Assembly: GCA_964584995.1 (NCBI GenBank)
Contig: CAZPCA010000044.1
Location: 1-18,401, forward strand
Origin: JAJTFW01 sp964584995
Lineage (GTDB): Bacteria > Bacteroidota > Bacteroidia > AKYH767-A > OLB10
Direction: 5' to 3'
Length of the DNA: 18,401 nt
Shown here: positions 7,408 to 14,795 of the stretch, piece by piece
Numbering within the stretch: position 1 is the stretch's first letter
Layout of the letters: each line of letters starts with the position of its first letter
Notes under the pieces: generated by a model
The model's database searches: none
Seen by the model: only the letters and a program-made list of their open reading frames with translations
What the model was told of the DNA's origin: nothing
Position numbers and translations under genes: made by a program

Positions 7408-10106
7408 ATGGCTCAGACAGCATACATCAACGACCAGTGCTTCGAAATTCGGGATGGGGAGACCATCCTTAATTTCGATCGCCGTCATTTCGGTAAGGAT
7501 TTCGTGCCGACGCTTTGTGATGCACCCAATCTGGATCCTTTCGGTGCCTGCAGGGTCTGCAGCGTAGACGTGGCACTTCAAAAGGATGGACCGGCCAAAG
7601 CCCAGGCCTCCTGTCATACACCGGTGATACCCGGTTCGTTCATCTACACCGATTCCGATCGTATCCGGCGTCTGAGGAAGAACATCATCGAGCTGGTCCT
7701 TACGGATCATCCGCTGGATTGCCTCACCTGCGAGGTGAACAACAACTGCGAATTGCAAACCGTTGCCGCCCGTGTAGGAATCCGCGATGTGCGCTACCCG
7801 GAAGGTAAGAATCACCTGCACTACGCCAAGGATAAAAGTCATCCTTACATGACTTCCGACTTCTCGAAATGCATCAACTGTGCGCGTTGCGTGCGTGCAT
7901 GCGATGAGGTGCAGGGCGAGCTGGTGCTCAGTATGGCAGGGCGTGGATTCGACAGCCATATCGTGAAGAGCTTTGGTGATTCATTCTTCGACTCCGACTG
8001 CGTGAGCTGTGGTGCCTGTGCACAGGCATGTCCTACCTCTGCCATCTCCGATGTTTTCGAATCGAAATCCGTAGGAGCCGATAAGAAAGTAAGGACCGTT
8101 TGTACCTATTGCGGTGTGGGATGCAATCTCGAAGTGGCAGTGGTCAACAACAAAGTGAAGTCGATCCAGGCTCCTTACGACGCTGCCGTCAACCAGGGGC
8201 ATACCTGTCTCAAGGGCCGCTTTGCTTTCTCCTTTTACAACCACAAAGACCGGCTGCGCACACCGCTCATCCGGCGCAACGGTGTACTCGAGCCTGCTTC
8301 CTGGGACGAAGCCTATGACTTCATTGCCGATAAACTGAACACCATCCGCAAAGAGCACGGTGCAGACGCCATCTCCGGTATTTCATCGGCCCGCTGTACC
8401 AACGAGGAGAATTTCCTCATGCAGAAGTTCATCCGTGCAGTAATCGGTACCAACAACATCGATGCCTGTGCCCGCGTCTGCCATTCACCCACGGCCCTGG
8501 GGATGCAGCGCGCCTTCGGTACGGGTGCCGCCACCAATTCGATCATCGATCTGAAATATACCGACTGTATCCTGGTCATCGGCGCTAATCCAACGGATGC
8601 CCATCCCGTTACAGGTGCCAAGCTGAAGCAGTTTGCGATGAAAGGCAAGCCGACCATCGTCATCGATCCGCGTCGCACCGAACTGGCAAGGTATGCCACA
8701 CACCATTTGCAGCTGCGCCCGGGAACCAATGTGGCCTTGCTGAACATGTTCCTGCATTACATCGTTCAGGAGGGACTTGAAGACAAGGACTTCATCGCAC
8801 AGCGAACCGAAGGCTATGACGATTTCAAAAAAATGATTTTGGCCATCGATATCGACGAGCACGAGAGGGTCACCGGTGTGAAGAAAGAGCTGGTGAGGTC
8901 AGCAGCCATCGCTTACGCCAAGGCTCCCAATGCCATGTCTTTTCACGGATTGGGTGTCACCGAACACAGCCAGGGCACGTACACGGTCATGCTCATTTCG
9001 GACCTTGCGATGATTACTGGGAACATAGGACGTAGGGGCGTAGGCGTGAATCCCCTGCGCGGGCAGAACAATGTGCAGGGAGCAGCCGATATGGGATGTC
9101 AGCCTCACCAGGGGGCCGGCTACCTCGATGCCTACGATCCGGAAATCAACAAGAAGTACGCTTCTTTCTACGGCGTAGATATTCCGCTGCGCAAAGGCTT
9201 GAAGATACCGGAGATGTACGAGGCGAGTTTGAACGGAAAGCTAAAGGCGATGTGGCTGATGGGTGAAGACCTGGTGCAAACCGATCCGAATACCCATCAC
9301 GTCATTTCCGCATTGCAACAACTGGATTTACTTGTGGTGCAGGAGATCTTCCATACCGTCACCTGCGATTATGCGCACGTGGTCCTTCCGGCCTCTTCCT
9401 TCCTGGAGAAAAGCGGCACCTTCACCAACGGCGAACGGCGCATCCAGAAGGTGCAGGCTGTAGTGGAGCCTTTACCGGGAACAAAACCCGACGGACAAAT
9501 CATCACGGAGATGATGCAGCGCATGGGCTTCGCACAACCCGATTACCGACCGGAAACAGTATTGAAGGAGGTAGCCGGCATCGTCCCCTTCTTCGCCGGA
9601 GTCACCTGGGACAACCTGGGCGATAACGGTAAGCAATGGCCCGTGNNNNNNNNNNGGAGCAGTTCGCCCGCGGCAAAGGTCACTTCCACTACTTCGACTG
9701 GAAGGAGTCGGAAGAAATCAGGCAGAACGGCAAGGAGTATCCGTACATCATCACGACCAACCGTGAACTCGAGCACTACAACAACGGCACGATGACACGC
9801 AGGACGGGTAACGTGAAAATACTGACCGAAGATGTCTTGCTCATTCATCCCGACGATGCACGCAAACATGCGATTGCTGATGGAGACATGGTCTGTGTGG
9901 AATCCGCCCGTGGCAAAGTGGACGTGAAAGCCAAACTGACCGATGAAGTGAAGCAAGGGGTGCTCAGTACGACTTTCCACTTTCCGGATATGTTGTTGAA
10001 CCAGATCACCAGCAGCATCAGCGATGCAGAAGCGCTTTGTCCCGAATACAAAGTAGTCGCGGTGAACATCCGTAAAAGCAAGGGCAAGTACAAGGAGCAG
10101 GTATGA
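7408..10106 (+). CDS. fdhA: Formate dehydrogenase alpha (catalytic Mo/Fe-S) subunit, interrupted by an assembly gap
   Basis: Large subunit that oxidises formate (or reduces CO2) at a Mo-bis-MGD centre. The N-terminus is NuoG-like: [2Fe-2S] ligands Cys37, 48, 51, 69; the His-Cys3 [4Fe-4S] site His101, Cys105, 108, 114; and two ferredoxin clusters (Cys155/158/161/165 and Cys198/201/204/208). The catalytic domain has its own [4Fe-4S] (Cys232, 235, 239, 267) and the active-site pair Cys358-His359 in ARVCHSPTALG, a cysteine rather than selenocysteine enzyme. The dinucleotide-binding domain follows the gap (TTNRELEHYNNGTMTRRT). Ns at 9646-9655 break the frame: 746 codons before and 149 after are each intact but in different frames, which is satisfied if the true gap is 2 mod 3 bases. 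It starts one base after the beta subunit and overlaps the next gene by ATGA. Confidence 0.95.
9646..9655. other. Run of ten Ns (assembly gap) inside fdhA
   Basis: Ten unresolved bases between codons for QWPV and EQFARG. The flanking sequence is coherent formate dehydrogenase on both sides. Ten is probably a placeholder: reading-frame continuity requires 2, 5, 8 ... bases modulo 3, and recollection of related proteins suggests about a dozen residues (near 35 bases) are missing. Confidence 0.97.
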
Positions 10107-11026
10107 TTAACATTACACACAAGTCCTTCACGCTGCGCCAGGCCATAGCCACGGCGGTGGTCCGGGTGAGCGATCCGGCAACAATCAACGCGGTGCGCAA
10201 CCGTACCGTTCCAAAAGGCGATGTGCTGGAGGCTGCACGTATAGCAGGACTTTTTGCGGTGAAGAAAACGAGTGAGATGATACCCGATTGCCATCCCTTG
10301 CCCGTCGAGTATGCCGCCATACGCTATGAAATCGGAGAAATGGAACTGCACATCGCCGTCGAGGTGCACACGGTGTACAAGACCGGTGTGGAAGTGGAAG
10401 CCATGCACGGTGCTTCTGTCGTGGCACTCACCGTGTACGATATGCTCAAACCCATTGACAAGGGCGTCGAGATACAGCACATTCGTTTGCAGGAAAAGAA
10501 AGGAGGGAAGAGCGATAAACAGCTGCGGCTGCCCGATGCTTTCAGCGCCGCCGTCATCGTGTGTTCCGATACCATAGCGGCCGGCAAAAAGGAAGACAAG
10601 GCGGGAAAGGTGATCCTGGAAAAACTGCAATCGTTCGGAATCGCCGCCATAGATTACCGCGTGATTCCCGACGATCAGCTGCGTATTCAGGAGGCCGTAA
10701 AGCAGCTATGTGCCGGGCATACCGATCTCATTATTTTCACCGGAGGTACCGGTCTTTCTCCCCGCGATTTTACGCCCGAAGCCGTGCGCCCTTTACTGGA
10801 TCGCGAGATTCCGGGCATCATGGAGCAGGCACGGAGGTATGGCCAGGACCGTATGCCCTATGCGATGCTGTCGAGAGGGATTGCCGGCACTATCGGTGAT
10901 ACAGTGGTACTCACTTTCCCCGGATCTACGCGCGGTGCGGCTGAAAGCATGGACGCTGTGTTTCCCCAGGTGCTCCATATTTTCACTGTGCGAACAGGCG
11001 CCCGTCACGACGAGACGCCGGGTTGA
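10103..11026 (+). CDS. moaCB: Bifunctional MoaC-MoaB/MogA fusion (cPMP synthase and molybdopterin adenylyltransferase)
   Basis: A 307-residue two-domain protein. Residues 1-140 are MoaC, which with MoaA forms cyclic pyranopterin monophosphate: Lys38 (VPKGD), His64 (DCHPLP), Glu99-Met101 (EAMHGAS), and Asp113/Lys116 (YDMLKPIDK) match its active-site residues. Residues about 147-300 are a MoaB/MogA domain that adenylylates molybdopterin before molybdate insertion: VIVCSD, TGGTGLSPRD at 213-222, and SRGIAGTIGDT with TFPGST at 257-276. The fusion joins an early and a late step of one pathway and is known in Bacteroidota. Start: ATG at 10103 overlapping the fdhA stop (ATGA). It is the last gene of the + strand string, ending 34 bases from the convergent methyltransferase gene; no convincing terminator hairpin is visible in that gap. 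Confidence 0.95.
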   Translation: MINITHKSFTLRQAIATAVVRVSDPATINAVRNRTVPKGDVLEAARIAGLFAVKKTSEMIPDCHPLPVEYAAIRYEIGEMELHIAVEVHTVYKTGVEVEAMHGASVVALTVYDMLKPIDKGVEIQHIRLQEKKGGKSDKQLRLPDAFSAAVIVCSDTIAAGKKEDKAGKVILEKLQSFGIAAIDYRVIPDDQLRIQEAVKQLCAGHTDLIIFTGGTGLSPRDFTPEAVRPLLDREIPGIMEQARRYGQDRMPYAMLSRGIAGTIGDTVVLTFPGSTRGAAESMDAVFPQVLHIFTVRTGARHDETPG

Positions 11027-11060
11027 CACATCTGAAAGTTGTTAGAGGAGTAAGCTAGTT

Positions 11061-12233
11061 TTACGGTGCCAGCATCTTGGCTGCTTTTTTGGAGCCTTCG
11101 TAGATGTCAAATTTTAAAAAGCGGCATTCAATCGGTCCGTTGTAAAGATGTATTTTTCGCGATGGCCGCAGTCCGATGAATTTAGCGGTTTCAAGATTGC
11201 CGGTGAAGATCCAGCAGGTCCATCCCTTGAAATCTTTCTTCATCTTATCGCCAATACCGCGGTAGAGTTCTAAGATATCCTGCGGAGCGATGCGCAAGCC
11301 GTAAGGAGGATTGCAGATCAGCACACCTTCGGTGGCGGGCACCTGAAATTTTTCGAAGGAACATTTGCGCAGCGTGATGCATTGCTGCAGGCCCGCCTGA
11401 CGGATGTTTTCCTTTGCTTTTTCAATAACGGCACCACTGACGTCTGAGCCGAAAAGATGCAGCGTTTCGGTAGATTTTTCGGCGGCAAGAGCTTCCGCTT
11501 TCACTGCTTTCCAGAGAGGCTCATCGAAGTCGTTCCAGCCCATGAAACCGAATCGTTTTCTCCACTGGTTGGGGGCCTTGTTGAGGGCCATGAGCGCTGC
11601 TTCAATGAGAAGGGTACCACTTCCGCACATGAAGTCAGCCAGCACCTGGTCGTGTTTCCATCCGCTCTGCATTACCAGCGCAGCGGCAAGGGCTTCGTTG
11701 ATGGGCGCCTGATTGGTATAGTCACGGTATCCGCGCTTGTGCAGGGAATCACCGGAGGCATCGAAGGAAAGGGTGCAGCGGTTTTCGAACAGGTGGAGAT
11801 GAATGCGTATGTCGGGGGCATCGAGGTCCACAGAGGGGCGTTCGCCCGTCTGATCCCTGAACTGGTCCACAATGGCATCTTTGGCTTTAAGGGCTACATA
11901 GAGCGAATGCGTCATGTTCGACTGGTTCAGCGTAGCGTGTATGGCGAAGGTCTGGTCCAGGGAAAAGTGATCGCTCCACTGAATGCGTTGTATTTCGTGG
12001 TAGAGCATGTCCTCCGAAGCGGCCTCAAACTGAAAAACCGGCTTGAGTACGCGCAGGGCAATGCGCGAACAGAGATTGACCCGGTACATCACCCTCAGGT
12101 CGGCACGGAACTCCACTGCGCGGGTGAGGATCCGTGTCTCCTGTGCGCCCAATTGCTGCAATTCAGCTTCCAGCAGCGCTTCACAGCCCGCAAAGGTCTT
12201 GGCGATGTACAGGTGGGTGCCGGAATCTGTCAT
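11061..12233 (-). CDS. THUMP-domain class I SAM-dependent RNA methyltransferase (RlmL N-terminal-half type)
   Basis: A 390-residue cytoplasmic enzyme. The N-terminal region has a ferredoxin-like plus THUMP RNA-binding domain (about 50-158), and the C-terminal part is a Rossmann methyltransferase: motif I DFMCGSGTL at 200-208, an acidic FGSDVSG at 261-267 and the N2-guanine signature NPPYG at 308-312. This corresponds to the RlmL/YcbY N-terminal module that makes m2G2445 in 23S rRNA, without the C-terminal RlmK-like half of the E. coli fusion. The exact target nucleotide is inferred from family only; a tRNA (Trm14-like) target is possible. It faces the molybdenum operon tail to tail. Confidence 0.88.
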   Translation of the reverse strand: MTDSGTHLYIAKTFAGCEALLEAELQQLGAQETRILTRAVEFRADLRVMYRVNLCSRIALRVLKPVFQFEAASEDMLYHEIQRIQWSDHFSLDQTFAIHATLNQSNMTHSLYVALKAKDAIVDQFRDQTGERPSVDLDAPDIRIHLHLFENRCTLSFDASGDSLHKRGYRDYTNQAPINEALAAALVMQSGWKHDQVLADFMCGSGTLLIEAALMALNKAPNQWRKRFGFMGWNDFDEPLWKAVKAEALAAEKSTETLHLFGSDVSGAVIEKAKENIRQAGLQQCITLRKCSFEKFQVPATEGVLICNPPYGLRIAPQDILELYRGIGDKMKKDFKGWTCWIFTGNLETAKFIGLRPSRKIHLYNGPIECRFLKFDIYEGSKKAAKMLAP

Positions 12234-12288
12234 GGAAGGTTAAGTGTAAGCGTAGTTGCGGTGGTATGGAAAAGGAGGGGATACATGT

Positions 12289-12331
12289 CAATAAAGAGAA
12301 AGAGGTTGTCTTCTTTTGGAAAACAACCTCT
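12289..12331 (-). terminator. Intrinsic terminator downstream of the cold-shock gene
   Basis: Perfect 9-bp arms AGAGGTTGT (12301-12309) and ACAACCTCT (12323-12331), with a possible inner TTC/GAA extension and a TTTTG loop. On the - strand the hairpin is followed by a U-rich tract (TTCTCTTTAT, 12300-12291), and it lies 43 bases after the cold-shock stop codon. On the + strand no T-tract follows, so the terminator works for the - strand. It separates the cold-shock gene from the methyltransferase. Confidence 0.75.
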
Positions 12332-12374
12332 CGTGCGCACGAATCGTTGAAGCCGTGCTGCTGAATCGGTACGA

Positions 12375-12569
12375 TTAATTATTGACTACACGTACGTTGA
12401 TAGCGTTCAGGCCTTTTCTGCCTTGCTGCGTCTCATACTCTACGATGTCATTTTCACGGATATCCTCTTTCAATCCGCTAACGTGTACAAACAATTCTGT
12501 TCCGTCTTCTTCTTTGATGAATCCAAATCCTTTGGTTTCGTTGAAGAATTTCACTGTTCCTTTTTTCAT
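12375..12569 (-). CDS. Cold-shock domain protein (CspA family)
   Basis: A 64-residue single cold-shock domain: an OB-fold that binds single-stranded RNA/DNA and melts RNA structure. RNP1 is KGFGFI at residues 13-18 and RNP2 is LFVHVS at 26-31; KKGTVKFFNE opens the domain as usual and there is no extra tail. The start region (TTAAAAATTAAAAA before ATG) is A/T-rich with no Shine-Dalgarno sequence, a Bacteroidota habit. It is monocistronic: an intrinsic terminator follows and a long leader with its own promoter-like element precedes. Confidence 0.95.
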   Translation of the reverse strand: MKKGTVKFFNETKGFGFIKEEDGTELFVHVSGLKEDIRENDIVEYETQQGRKGLNAINVRVVNN

Positions 12570-12792
12570 TTTTTAATTTTTAATATTGCCTTTTCAGGCG
12601 GTTAATTTATTTGCTAATGCAGGAAAACTGTTTTCCTGTCAGGGAGCCGTTGGGAGATTTGATTTCAGGTCGAGCAGACACTGAAAGGATGTAGGGGATT
12701 GAAGACAGACAGATGGAAGAAAACAAAGGTGATGGAAATGAAAGATGTTGTCTGCTGTTGATTTGAATTGAATTTCCGGTTACTCTCAGAAA
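12570..12792 (-). promoter_or_regulatory. Putative structured 5' leader of the cold-shock gene
   Basis: About 220 non-coding bases between a promoter-like element and the cold-shock ATG. In RNA order it holds: a possible long-range helix between 12749-12756 and 12673-12680 (AGCAGACA/TGTCTGCT on the + strand, 68-base loop, pyrimidine-rich RNA in between); a strong hairpin CAGGAAAA-CAG-TTTTCCTG at 12638-12620; and a small hairpin GCCT-GAAA-AGGC at 12599-12588, just ahead of the A/T-rich start region. Long foldable leaders are known to act as temperature sensors in enterobacterial cspA; whether this one does is inference. No credible reading frame was found here. Confidence 0.45.
12620..12638. 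repeat. Perfect hairpin in the cold-shock leader
   Basis: CAGGAAAA (12620-12627) and TTTTCCTG (12631-12638) form an 8-bp perfect stem with a 3-base loop, extendable by one G-T pair. It is 50 bases upstream of the cold-shock start codon. It has no T-tract on the - strand, so it is not an obvious terminator. Confidence 0.6.
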
Positions 12793-12798
12793 GTGACA

Positions 12799-12830
12799 CA
12801 AAGGTAAATGCTTGAATGTCTAATTCCTAA
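12799..12830 (-). promoter_or_regulatory. Putative Bacteroidota-type promoter of the cold-shock gene
   Basis: On the - strand a TACCTTTG (12806-12799) matches the -7 consensus TAnnTTTG exactly, with a TTAG (12830-12827) 20 bases upstream at the place of the -33 TTTG/TTG box. This predicts a transcription start near 12792. The match is to consensus only. Confidence 0.5.
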
Positions 12831-12842
12831 TTAATCAGCATA

Positions 12843-12927
12843 TTGAGCGTATGTTTTCTGTAGAGTGTTTCTAATCAGGCCTTTGTGTTGAAGGTTGATG
12901 GCTTTGAGGATGGGCTTATACGCTCAA
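12843..12927. repeat. Ten-base inverted repeat flanking the end of the barrel gene
   Basis: TTGAGCGTAT at 12843-12852 and ATACGCTCAA at 12918-12927 are exact reverse complements, 65 bases apart. The second arm covers the stop codon region of the barrel gene. No T-tract follows on the - strand, so it is not a standard intrinsic terminator, but it could close a structure at the 3' end of the operon's transcript. Confidence 0.35.
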
Positions 12928-14072
12928 AAGCTGTACCGGGCTCTGAAGAACAGCGTTTCACTGAAACGCTGATGATCCGCTTCTTGCCAGGAAAAGGCTT
13001 GTACGATGAGGTCAAAATCAAGGTTGTCGATGTAACTGAAGCGAAGGGAGGAGCTAAGGGCCGTCAGCGCTACACCGGGCGCATGTATCAGCGATACGGT
13101 GAAGCCGATGAACGGATGAATGTCTTTGCTGACACTGCCCAGGACGTTCCATCTGCCGGGCATCGGATTTTCAGGTTGGAGGCCGATACTGGCAAAAGCC
13201 GTCGCAGGCAATGGACTGTTTTTTCCATTGCGGTTGTACAATCCGGATAGAAGTAAGTACCAGCCGGAGGATGTCATGTAATCGAACTCCGTACTGATGT
13301 TGAGGGACTGGTCCCGCAGCATGGTGCCGTTGTACCATTGCGCTTCGCCCTTGAATCCTACTTCAGAAATATTACCTGCCCAGCCAAAGCCAATGCTTGC
13401 TCTGCCATCGTAGATGCCGGCCAGGAGCTGCAGGTCGTACGTCTTCAGGTGGGTGTGTAGTTTCATGGCTCCCGTCGGACGGGATTTGCCACTGGCGAGC
13501 GCGCATTCCACACCGGTCTGTTCGTCGATGCTGTATTGCCAGCGTACGGCATCCCTTCCGGGCCGCTCCTCGTAATCGAAGTCGAGCAGGTTGTAAGTAT
13601 TGAAAATGTCGTTCGGATTCCAGCTGCTGTTCATGCCCCAGTTGATGCGTTGCCGGCCTGCACGCAAATTCATGACTTCGTTGCTGTATTCCAGATACAG
13701 GCGTTCGGTATTGATGTGCAGAACAGATTCATCCCGAACGACGGGCTGCAAAAAAAGTTTTTCTCCTTCCTGCTCACGCTGAAGTGCCTCCGCAAAGGAG
13801 GGCTGTCGCTCCACATCGCTGCCGTAGAAATAGCGGGTCCTGAACTCTGCGCGCGCACTCCATCCTTGGCCTATCCGCCAGAGGGTATTGAGCCGCTGAT
13901 GGAGGAGCTGCGTATAGGTGCTCAAAGCAGGCTGGTGTTCCATGCGCATCCACTGCAGATCTTTGATGTAACCGCTCACTTCTACGCGATTTGTTTTCGA
14001 AGAGCTGTATTGCGCCCGGCTTGAAGCAACAACCAGGCAAAGTGAAACAAGCAGCGGCACGGAGGTTTTCAT
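12924..14072 (-). CDS. Outer-membrane beta-barrel protein of the envelope-export operon
   Basis: A 382-residue protein with a signal peptide (MKTSVPLLVSLCLVVASSRA, likely cut before QYSS) and a C-terminal aromatic residue (FFRARYSF), as expected for a barrel assembled by BAM. Alternating hydrophobic strands run throughout. Conserved-looking blocks are VSGYIKDLQWMRMEH near the mature N-terminus and LRAGRQRINWGMNSSWNPND with LDFDYEERPGRDAVRWQY in the middle, which I recall from a Bacteroidota barrel family of unknown function. Its ATG overlaps the ATPase stop (ATGA), so it is the last gene of the LolA/permease/ATPase operon. Inference: it is the outer-membrane end of that system, either acceptor, channel or substrate. 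Its function is not known to me. Confidence 0.8.
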   Translation of the reverse strand: MKTSVPLLVSLCLVVASSRAQYSSSKTNRVEVSGYIKDLQWMRMEHQPALSTYTQLLHQRLNTLWRIGQGWSARAEFRTRYFYGSDVERQPSFAEALQREQEGEKLFLQPVVRDESVLHINTERLYLEYSNEVMNLRAGRQRINWGMNSSWNPNDIFNTYNLLDFDYEERPGRDAVRWQYSIDEQTGVECALASGKSRPTGAMKLHTHLKTYDLQLLAGIYDGRASIGFGWAGNISEVGFKGEAQWYNGTMLRDQSLNISTEFDYMTSSGWYLLLSGLYNRNGKNSPLPATAFASIGLQPENPMPGRWNVLGSVSKDIHPFIGFTVSLIHAPGVALTALSSSLRFSYIDNLDFDLIVQAFSWQEADHQRFSETLFFRARYSF

Positions 14073-14785
14073 TCAGCGATTTCCCTGTGTTCGGTAGAGA
14101 CCTGTGCGGTGTCGGAAGCAATCTGTCCGTCAACAAGCGTGATGACCCTGCGTGCCCTGTCGATGACGCGCTGGTCGTGCGTGGAAAAAATGAAGGTGAT
14201 ATGCTCCTCCTGGTTCAATCGATGCATCAGGTCGAGCAGATGGCCGGCCGATACCGAATCCAGATTGGCAGTCGGCTCATCAGCAAGAATGAACTGTGGC
14301 TTGGTGGCCAGTGCCCTTGCTACGGCTACCCTTTGCTGTTGGCCTCCCGACAATTTGCCCGGACGCACGTCCATTTTATCCGTAAGGCCGATTTCCGAGA
14401 ACAATTGCTGAATACGCTCCTCCCTTTTTCGTTTGGGCCATCCTTGCAGCAGCATGATGAACTCGGCGTTCTCCCGTGCGGTGAGCACCGGTATGAGGTT
14501 GAACGACTGAAAAATGAACCCGATATTTTGCATCCGGAAATTGTTCAGCGCAGCCTTGCTGAGCCGGGTGATGTCCTGTCCTGCGATGACGATGTTGCCG
14601 GTGTCCGGCTTGTCAAGGCCTCCGATGAGATTGAGCAAGGTGGTCTTTCCGGAGCCGGAGGGGCCTACCAGCGCTGTGAACTCCCCGGATGCAATATGCA
14701 GGTGCACGTGTCGAATCGCGGGAACGGGTATGGTTTCCGGATTATAGGTTTTGCTGACGTTGTGGGCGTCGATGACAGTCGGCAT
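14069..14785 (-). CDS. LolD/MacB-type ABC transporter ATP-binding protein
   Basis: A 238-residue ATPase with all canonical motifs: Walker A GPSGSGKTT at about 41-49, Q-loop IFQSFN, signature LSGGQQQR, Walker B FILADEP and H-loop STHD. The short form and the sequence around the signature are those of the LolD/MacB/FtsE class, which work with FtsX-fold permeases rather than with substrate-channel permeases. It lies ten bases after the second permease and overlaps the barrel gene, so it is the motor of this operon, extracting something from the inner membrane or driving a periplasmic conformational change. Confidence 0.95.
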   Translation of the reverse strand: MPTVIDAHNVSKTYNPETIPVPAIRHVHLHIASGEFTALVGPSGSGKTTLLNLIGGLDKPDTGNIVIAGQDITRLSKAALNNFRMQNIGFIFQSFNLIPVLTARENAEFIMLLQGWPKRKREERIQQLFSEIGLTDKMDVRPGKLSGGQQQRVAVARALATKPQFILADEPTANLDSVSAGHLLDLMHRLNQEEHITFIFSTHDQRVIDRARRVITLVDGQIASDTAQVSTEHREIAE

Positions 14786-14795
14786 GGTATGCAGT

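Noticed and set aside
11027..11060. Bidirectional terminator between the convergent moaCB and methyltransferase genes
   Set aside because: No stem with a T-tract could be found in the 34 bases.
11457..12350. Open frame of 297 codons antisense to the RNA methyltransferase
   Set aside because: The methyltransferase on the other strand has clear motifs; this translation has none.
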